Positions 57,768-64,000 of a DNA stretch of 64,000 nucleotides are shown here, one piece after another (the stretch's first letter is position 1; each line of letters opens with the position of its first letter). The stretch lies in contig NZ_MWQY01000005.1 of assembly GCF_002087085.1 (NCBI RefSeq), positions 152,611-216,610 on the forward strand, given 5' to 3'. The position numbers and the translations under genes are program-made. Source of the stretch: Marispirochaeta aestuarii. Lineage in GTDB: Bacteria; Spirochaetota; Spirochaetia; JC444; Marispirochaetaceae. The notes below the pieces were generated by a model. That model worked only from the letters and a program-made list of their open reading frames with translations. It was not told the origin of the DNA and made no database searches.

Positions 57768-59675
57768 ATGAAATTTCTGTTTCCTGATCATCAAAGCAGA
57801 TGGCTTCTATGGTTAATGGATGCCGATGCCAAAGAAGAAAACGATTTTAAGGTAATTCTCGGTGTTCTCCGACGCTTTGCGAGTTTTACCGTCCCTATCC
57901 GCGAAATCACCCGTCAGGGGATAGATTTTCGAAGCAGCAGCATAATCAAGAAGATGCTCAAGGAGGGCTACCTCCGCTTAAGTAAAAGTGAGTTCGAGAT
58001 CCATCAGCGCTATCTGAACAACCGGGCGGAAATAGAGAAGGAGCTGCATGAGACCTACACAGCCTTCAGTAAGGCAGCAGTTCCCGTGTCCACCCGTTTT
58101 CCTTCCAGCGTTTTCAGCATTCTTCCCGAGGACGCGGAGCACATTTCGCCCGAGGAACTTGACAGCCTGAAGCGGAGGGGAGAAGCAAAGGCCAGAGGAG
58201 TTTTGGAGATTCTGTTCGACAAGAATCAGCTTCCTCCCATACTGCTTCACGGAGAGTTCCTCGAAGAATTTCCTCTTATCTGCTGGCGAAAGATACGATA
58301 TCACCTGGCCCTCCTGGCGGGGGAAAATGCGGATGTCTTTTCCGACAAGATCAGCACCTACAAGAACCTTATACTCGGGCGTCCGCGGGAGCTTCTGGAA
58401 AACGGCCTCTCCAGAGTCCAGCACCGAACGGAAAAGGAGTTCAGGGAGGAGGCGACCAGGCTTGTCATGGACAGGATTATCGCTTCCGGCGATGCCAGTC
58501 GTCAGGTTCTGTCGGATCTGGTGTCTCCGGATAACAGTTACATATTGACACGGTACAGTTATGACAACCCGGAGGACTTTGATTTTCTCCAGAGTCTCAC
58601 GGTTCTGGAGAAAATGCAGACAGCGAAAGAAAAGCGCCGCATTGTAACGCCGGAGGATTATTTACATATTCTCCGGGACACGATCAATCTGTGCATATCC
58701 GCGGCGGATCTCGTGCAGACTGCTGAAAACACTTTTCCTGAAATTCCACCGGAGGAGCTTAAGAAAACCTTCCAGCTTTTCCAGAAAAACCATGTGGGTA
58801 TGGGATCGGAAATGCCGGAAGCCCTGAGTTTTACCCCTCCCGGTGGGACCCTCATGCTGATTCACCGGGACAACCTGGAAGCCTATCTTGATGCCAGAGG
58901 CGCACGATTGAACTCGGGGATCCGTGACAAGCTCCATATACGCTGGAATGAACTCATGGAGCGACACCGCTTCGAAGACGCCATGCTTACAGACAAGGCC
59001 TTTCGCGATCTGATACAAAAGACCGCCGCCCAGCTCCAGCCCGATACGGCCGCTCTTCTACGGAGTACTTCCCTCTACGAGTTTCTATCAAAGAGGAAGA
59101 GCAGGAGCGATTTTATCCGCCGTCTTCAGGAGTATCCCTGGGGCCAGACGGATCGTATTTTTCATATCAACCGCGAAGAACTCTATAACGAAATTTATCG
59201 TTCCATCTATTCCCGCTATTCCTGGCTCGGTTCCATCCTGTACCGTTTTTTACACTGGATTGCCAGGTCCGTGTTCCTGAATCAACCGGAGAACGGGGAG
59301 GATAAGGGAAAGACCTCTGTATCAGCTGAAAAAGAGGAGAGCAGCGAAACTGACATCCTGAAGCAGGTCGGACTCTCCGACAAGCGGGAAGCCGCAGATA
59401 CCCTCTCCGCCCTGTGGGAGAAGCTTCCGGCGGACATTCTTCCCCGGGAGGAGATCGACCGGAACATTCTTACCGAGTTGAACGCTTTTTATAACGAACG
59501 TTCCGAGGTGGTTTTCGGTGCTTTATCGGTAATAACAGAACGGAACCTCCGAAGGGTACTGCAGCAGGCAAGCCACCTTGAAGGTTACTCCCAGGCCTTG
59601 AGGGAGTACATGGAATGCAAGATGATTACAATAATCGCCTCCCGCTCGGACCTGAGGGCAAAAACGAGACCGTGA
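57768..59675 (+). CDS. Large conserved-looking protein of unknown function
   Basis: A 635-residue, charged, mostly helical protein. It begins KFLFPDHQSRWLLWLMDAD and has no signal peptide. A hydrophobic, amphipathic stretch WLGSILYRFLHWIARSVFLN near residue 485-505 may touch the membrane. The rest is soluble with EK/QR-rich helices. It may belong to a spirochaete-specific DUF family (DUF5312 is my best guess, weakly held). No catalytic motif is seen. Its 3' end overlaps the Lhr-type helicase gene by 61 bases, and it starts 29 bases after bioN, so it may be co-transcribed with the helicase and possibly with the biotin genes. Confidence 0.75.
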   Translation: MKFLFPDHQSRWLLWLMDADAKEENDFKVILGVLRRFASFTVPIREITRQGIDFRSSSIIKKMLKEGYLRLSKSEFEIHQRYLNNRAEIEKELHETYTAFSKAAVPVSTRFPSSVFSILPEDAEHISPEELDSLKRRGEAKARGVLEILFDKNQLPPILLHGEFLEEFPLICWRKIRYHLALLAGENADVFSDKISTYKNLILGRPRELLENGLSRVQHRTEKEFREEATRLVMDRIIASGDASRQVLSDLVSPDNSYILTRYSYDNPEDFDFLQSLTVLEKMQTAKEKRRIVTPEDYLHILRDTINLCISAADLVQTAENTFPEIPPEELKKTFQLFQKNHVGMGSEMPEALSFTPPGGTLMLIHRDNLEAYLDARGARLNSGIRDKLHIRWNELMERHRFEDAMLTDKAFRDLIQKTAAQLQPDTAALLRSTSLYEFLSKRKSRSDFIRRLQEYPWGQTDRIFHINREELYNEIYRSIYSRYSWLGSILYRFLHWIARSVFLNQPENGEDKGKTSVSAEKEESSETDILKQVGLSDKREAADTLSALWEKLPADILPREEIDRNILTELNAFYNERSEVVFGALSVITERNLRRVLQQASHLEGYSQALREYMECKMITIIASRSDLRAKTRP

Positions 59676-62600
59676 AGGCAGGCTCAGGCTCTCCGGCCCT
59701 GAACGGGTTCTCTCCTCTGGTATCAGACTGGTTTTTTCAGCGTTTCGATTTTCCCACAGAAGCGCAGAAACTCGTCTGGCCGGTCGCCCGCCGGGGGGAG
59801 AATCTGCTTCTGACCTCTCCCACCGGTACAGGGAAAACCCTGGCAGCTTTTTTATCATCCCTGGATTCTCTTATACGGGGAGACTGGGACCCCGGCGTTC
59901 TTTCGGTTCTGTATGTCTCGCCCCTGAAGGCCCTTAACCGGGATATCAGGTTAAACCTGGAAGAGCCTCTGGAAGAGCTGCGCAACCTGGCACGGGAGAA
60001 GAGCCTGCAGTTTCCGGATATCCGGATAGAGACCCGCAGCGGTGACACCGATAACTACAGACGCCGCCGCATGCTGGATAAGCCGCCGGCGATTCTTATA
60101 ACGACCCCGGAGAGCCTCAATATTCTGCTGGCAACTCAAAGGGGGCGCGCAATATTTTCCAGTCTGCGCTGTGTAATTCTCGACGAGATTCATGCGCTTG
60201 CCGGGAACAAGCGGGGAACCCAGCTTGTAAGCGCCCTGGAACGTCTTGCTCTTCTGCTTCCTGAAAGGCGGGAGTTTCAGCGGATCGCCCTTTCCGCCAC
60301 CCTGGCGGATCCCGGAATTGTCGCAGCCTTTGCGGCGGGTTTTCGGGCCGATGGGCTGCCGAGAAAGATGCAGGTACTGGAATCCGGGGACCGGAAAAAA
60401 TACGATCTTCGGATCGAAGCCATTCCGGATTTCGAACCGGAAAGCCGTGAAAACTCGGACACCCCCTGGAAGCGTCTGGCTGAACAGCTGAAGCCGGAAA
60501 TACAGTCCGGCGGATCGAGCCTTGTCTTTGTCAATTCCAGGCGCCTGGCGGAGAAAATAGCCTTTCTTCTTAACCGCGATGAGGAGGAACCCCTGGCTTA
60601 TGCCCATCACGGTTCCCTCTCAAAAGAGATCCGGACCCTGGTCGAAGAGCGCCTCAAGAGCGGTAAACTGCGCTGTATTGTAGCCACCAACTCCCTCGAG
60701 CTCGGCATCGACATAGGAGAACTGGATCGTATTATTCTGGTACAGACCCCCTTCTCTCTCTCTTCTGCGGTCCAGAAGATCGGCAGGGCCGGTCACTCGG
60801 TGGGGGGAATAAGCCGCGGAAAACTGTTCTGCAGCCACGGAAGGGATTTTCTCAGCGCCCTCAGCCTCGCCCGGGGACTCAGAGAGGGTATTCTGGAAAA
60901 GATTGTCCCCCCCCGTCTCTGTCTGGATGTTCTTGCCCAGATCGTTATCGGTGAGGCCCTGGCGGGCGAAAAAAATGCGGAAAAAATCTACAAAACCTTG
61001 CAGCAGAGCTATCCTTACCGTGACCTTGACCGGGAGAGTTTTTACGGGGTTCTGGAAATGCTTCAGGGTTTTTACCATGGAATCCGGGTCAACCAGCTGC
61101 CGGGAAGAATACGGCTGAAGGACGGACAGATTGAGGTTCTTCCCTCCGGCCGCAGCGCCCTCTTCTCTTCCGGCGGCACGATACCCGACCGGGGATACTA
61201 TATTCTCAAGGAAGCTGACAGGAGTTCCGGTTCATCCGTCATCGGAGAACTGGACGAAGAGTTCGTGTGGGAACGCAGGACAGGTGATGTCTTTACCTTC
61301 GGAACCAGGAACTGGCGCATTGTCGGGATCAGCCCGCGGACTGTGGAGGTTCGCCCGACGGCATCACCCGTCAATTCAAGCACTTTTTACCGTGCCGAGC
61401 CGCTTTACAGGGATTACGCTGCCCAGAGGCTCTGTGGAGAGATCCTTGGTGAGTACTTTTCCCGCAGACTCCTCCCGGATTCCCTGGAAAGCAGATTCAA
61501 TGTATCCCGGGAGGGCGGCGAAAAGCTCAGGGACTATCTGCACCGGCTGGAAAATCAGGGTGTCACACCCCATGGGCAGAGGATTATCGCAGAGTATACC
61601 CGGGGATCGCGGGGGGCGGAATCCCCGTATCTGGTTTTCATTCACACCCTCTGGGGTGGACGCTGTAATGCCCCCCTGGCACTCGCTCTGGAGGAGCTGC
61701 TGCGAAAAAAGGATTCCCCCGCAAGTGTAAGCTGGGATAATGATTCCATACTGATCACTTCTCCCCAGGCACTGGAAGAAGGGCTTCTTTTTCAGTGCAG
61801 GACCGGGGAAATCACCGGGATGATTGAGTCCGGCCTGGTAAAGAGCGGGATCTTCGGTGCCCGCTTTCGGGAGGCCGCCGCGCGAAGCCTTGTCATCGCC
61901 CGGACACGTTACGGTGAGCGGACCCCGCTGTGGCTCAGCCGTCTGCGGGCGAAGCGGCTGCTTTCGGCAGTCGCGGACAAACAGGGCTTTCCCCTTCTTC
62001 AGGAAGCTCTCAGAGAGTGCCTTGAGGAACTCTTCGACATACCCCTTCTAATATCTCTCCTGAACTCTGTGGAACGTGGTGATATCGAATACCGGGAGGT
62101 CACTACCGGGAAGCCCTCGCCCCTCTGCTCCGGTTCCTTCTGGGAGCAGATGAACGCCCAGATCTACAGCGATGATGTCCCGGAGATCTCCATCCGGACA
62201 CGAGGAGAATGGGCGTACAGGATAGCTGCAGGAGAAGTCCTGCGACCTCGGATTGACGATCAGATAGTCAGGGATTTTACTGCCCGCCTTCGACGTCTTG
62301 CCAGGGGGTATCGGCCGGAAAACATACAGGAACTCGAAGACATTCTGAAGGAACGGCAGGTCATACCTGCCGCTGAACTCGAAGGATTCACGGCAGAACT
62401 TGATCTGCCGGCGGATACGGATTTTCCCTGGAAAATAGTGGGAGAAGCCCGACGCTGGGCCGTTCATAAGGAAAGAATAAAAACCCTTCAGCGCTATCTG
62501 GGACCGGAAGGCAGAGGAGACGAAGAGTTTCGGGAGATTTTTCTCTCCTGGCTCTACTACGAAGGGCCCTGCTACCCGGAGGATCTTATCCTGAACTCTC

Positions 62601-63928
62601 CCTTCAATACCGACCTTGTACGGGAATTTCTCCAGGTAGAGACGGAAGAAGAGAGTCTGGTCAATGATTACATCAGCAGCGGCGCTGAAGGGCTACAGCT
62701 GATCCATCGTGAAGGATATGAGTTTCTCCTGGGTTTTTCCAGAAGCCGCGGAAAAGTTTCCGCCTGGCGGCCGCTTCCATTGAACCGCTATTACGAATTT
62801 CTTTCCCGCCACCAGGGGGTGGATTCCCCGGGTACGGCGGAAGACGTAGTCTTTACCCTCGAGGGTTTCAGGCTGGTACCGGAGATATGGGAGAACGCCG
62901 TGTTTCCCCGGCGCATGAAAGCCTATTCCAGAGAGAAGATAGACTCGCTTCTGGAAGACCGGGAAATCGTCTGGATCGGCGCTCCCAGAGGAGAGATTTC
63001 TTTCTTCAGGAGGGAAAATATTGATTGTGCAACCCGGGCCCGGCAGGGCGGTGATCAGGTTCTACCCTCCACTGGAGGATTTACCTTCTGGGAGATCGTC
63101 GATATGTGGGGAAAAAGCTCACGGGAAACACTCCAGCTGCTGTGGAAGGAGCTCCGCAGGGGGAGAATCAGCTGCGACAGCTGGACAACTCTTTTAAAGG
63201 GGCCCCCGAATCTGCCCGAAGAACCCCGGACCGGACGCTCCGGTTTTGCCCGCTGGAAATCCCGGCTTCCCCTTAAGGGGAACTGGTTTTCCGTACCACG
63301 ACCCGCGGAAGAACCGGATGAACTGGAAAAGCTGGATAGCGCCAGGGCTGCAGTTCGCCTCCTGTTCGGCAGATATCCTGTTCTGTTCCGGGAAGAGCTT
63401 CACCGGGAGGTTTTTCCCTTCCGATGGAGGGATATTTTTACGGCCCTTCGTCTGATGGAGTTCTCCGGTGAAATTATCAGCGGGGCTTTTATAGAGGATG
63501 TCCCGGGGATCCAGTTTACCCTGCCGGATTATCTTCCCCGTCTTGCCGGGGTAATCGATGATTCTGAATATCCGGATCGCCTGACAGTCCTTCATGTCAA
63601 CGATCCGGCCTCTCCGGCAGGAGTCCCCCTGGAAAATCCGCCGGACTCGGCACCTCCCCGGCGGGGAGACCATTGGGCAGTCTACCGTAACGGAAGGACC
63701 GTGCTGGTCTACGGGAAGAAATCAGGGCGCCTGGAAGTACAGGACAGGGCTGCTTTCCCCGAAGCCATGGAGAAGCTCGTAAACATTCTGAAGGACCTGC
63801 CCTCCCATGGGGGAAAAATCAGCCTTCGAAGCGTAAACAACACCCCGGTCCACAGCTCCGATATTACGGAGGATCTTAGATCCCTCGGATTTGTTGCAGG
63901 CCTCAGGGATTTTTCCCTCTACTCCTGA
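59615..63928 (+). CDS. lhr: Lhr-family DEAD/DEAH-box helicase
   Basis: A 1437-residue superfamily 2 helicase. Motif I is SPTGTGKTLAAFLSSL, motif II is VILDEIHALAGNKRGTQL, motif III is IALSATLADPG, and the second RecA domain has VFVNSRRLAEKIAFLLN, CIVATNSLELGIDIGELDRI and QKIGRAGHSVGG. The Lhr-core winged-helix and beta-barrel regions follow, then a long C-terminal part with further helix-rich repeats (about residues 950-1430) close to the full-length E. coli Lhr type (1538). Such helicases act in DNA repair and, in some bacteria, mutagenesis resistance. The ATG at 59615 has GGGAG 8 bases upstream; a GTG at 59672 would overlap the previous stop instead. Confidence 0.95.
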   Translation: MQDDYNNRLPLGPEGKNETVKAGSGSPALNGFSPLVSDWFFQRFDFPTEAQKLVWPVARRGENLLLTSPTGTGKTLAAFLSSLDSLIRGDWDPGVLSVLYVSPLKALNRDIRLNLEEPLEELRNLAREKSLQFPDIRIETRSGDTDNYRRRRMLDKPPAILITTPESLNILLATQRGRAIFSSLRCVILDEIHALAGNKRGTQLVSALERLALLLPERREFQRIALSATLADPGIVAAFAAGFRADGLPRKMQVLESGDRKKYDLRIEAIPDFEPESRENSDTPWKRLAEQLKPEIQSGGSSLVFVNSRRLAEKIAFLLNRDEEEPLAYAHHGSLSKEIRTLVEERLKSGKLRCIVATNSLELGIDIGELDRIILVQTPFSLSSAVQKIGRAGHSVGGISRGKLFCSHGRDFLSALSLARGLREGILEKIVPPRLCLDVLAQIVIGEALAGEKNAEKIYKTLQQSYPYRDLDRESFYGVLEMLQGFYHGIRVNQLPGRIRLKDGQIEVLPSGRSALFSSGGTIPDRGYYILKEADRSSGSSVIGELDEEFVWERRTGDVFTFGTRNWRIVGISPRTVEVRPTASPVNSSTFYRAEPLYRDYAAQRLCGEILGEYFSRRLLPDSLESRFNVSREGGEKLRDYLHRLENQGVTPHGQRIIAEYTRGSRGAESPYLVFIHTLWGGRCNAPLALALEELLRKKDSPASVSWDNDSILITSPQALEEGLLFQCRTGEITGMIESGLVKSGIFGARFREAAARSLVIARTRYGERTPLWLSRLRAKRLLSAVADKQGFPLLQEALRECLEELFDIPLLISLLNSVERGDIEYREVTTGKPSPLCSGSFWEQMNAQIYSDDVPEISIRTRGEWAYRIAAGEVLRPRIDDQIVRDFTARLRRLARGYRPENIQELEDILKERQVIPAAELEGFTAELDLPADTDFPWKIVGEARRWAVHKERIKTLQRYLGPEGRGDEEFREIFLSWLYYEGPCYPEDLILNSPFNTDLVREFLQVETEEESLVNDYISSGAEGLQLIHREGYEFLLGFSRSRGKVSAWRPLPLNRYYEFLSRHQGVDSPGTAEDVVFTLEGFRLVPEIWENAVFPRRMKAYSREKIDSLLEDREIVWIGAPRGEISFFRRENIDCATRARQGGDQVLPSTGGFTFWEIVDMWGKSSRETLQLLWKELRRGRISCDSWTTLLKGPPNLPEEPRTGRSGFARWKSRLPLKGNWFSVPRPAEEPDELEKLDSARAAVRLLFGRYPVLFREELHREVFPFRWRDIFTALRLMEFSGEIISGAFIEDVPGIQFTLPDYLPRLAGVIDDSEYPDRLTVLHVNDPASPAGVPLENPPDSAPPRRGDHWAVYRNGRTVLVYGKKSGRLEVQDRAAFPEAMEKLVNILKDLPSHGGKISLRSVNNTPVHSSDITEDLRSLGFVAGLRDFSLYS

Positions 63929-64000
63929 CTTTTGGACACCTCTTAAAAACTGATATGATGTGACCTTTGTCAAGGTTTATTTTTCTTTCACGAAACAAAA

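Noticed and set aside
1..64000. CRISPR arrays, insertion sequences, prophage or integrative elements
   Set aside because: No regularly spaced repeats, transposase, integrase or flanking repeats were seen; gene content is chromosomal.

Overview
The window looks like a chromosomal segment of a free-living spirochaete (Spirochaetota, Spirochaeta-like). The basis is a long primary sigma factor with an acidic N-terminal insert, three tandem LPP20-type lipoproteins, a PorV/UPF0164-like outer-membrane barrel fused to OmpA, TRAP and TctABC carboxylate transporters, and LL-diaminopimelate aminotransferase. Codon use and GC content look even throughout. I see no phage, insertion sequence, CRISPR array or other sign of recent transfer. 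The organism assignment is an inference from gene content, not from a marker search.

Layout. (1) 1-11.8 kb, minus strand: a tight information/envelope cluster read YkgJ-like protein, MBL-fold hydrolase, small unknown, giant OmpA-family surface protein, mltG, dnaG, rpoD, zinc-ribbon coiled-coil protein, then rnpB (RNase P RNA). The first 432 bases hold no protein gene but are filled by rnpB. (2) 11.8-15.8 kb: tRNA-Tyr, ybaK with a small unknown, a CapA-like lipoprotein, a Ste24-type M48 protease and a 64-residue zinc-ribbon protein. (3) 15.8-32.6 kb: a catabolic/transport region with a FadR-type GntR regulator, a short-chain dehydrogenase, a transaldolase-family protein, a 5-keto-L-gluconate-epimerase-like protein, a second dehydrogenase, a Gld-like ABC exporter operon, a DctPQM TRAP transporter, a D-2-hydroxyacid dehydrogenase and a TctCBA transporter. 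Three promoters here share one operator-like element, suggesting a GntR-controlled sugar-acid regulon. (4) 32.6-39.2 kb: mtnN, dapL, a phosphohexomutase, trpS, an AI-2E family permease and a gamma-carbonic anhydrase-like protein. (5) 39.1-50.6 kb: fatty acid synthesis. A single-chain 1842-residue biotin-dependent carboxylase is divergent from fabH-fabD-fabG-fabF-fabZ-fabV. (6) 50.6-54.4 kb: a queuosine-precursor transporter and three LPP20-like lipoproteins. (7) 54.4-64 kb: birA-bioY-bioM-bioN (biotin attachment and uptake), a 635-residue unknown and an Lhr-type helicase.

How the parts connect. The carboxylase needs biotin, and BirA plus the BioYMN importer lie about 10 kb away, so malonyl-CoA production, chain elongation and cofactor supply sit close together. 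Four copies of a 15-bp inverted repeat (TCGGYC-N3-GRCCGA type) lie only in the carboxylase/fabH/fabD control regions and look like the operator of a dedicated lipid-synthesis regulator not encoded here. The best candidates for new biology are this operator set with the fused carboxylase, the shared promoter-operator of the TRAP and Tct systems, and the surface protein with eight calcium-loop-like repeats. All assignments rest on reading the sequence alone.
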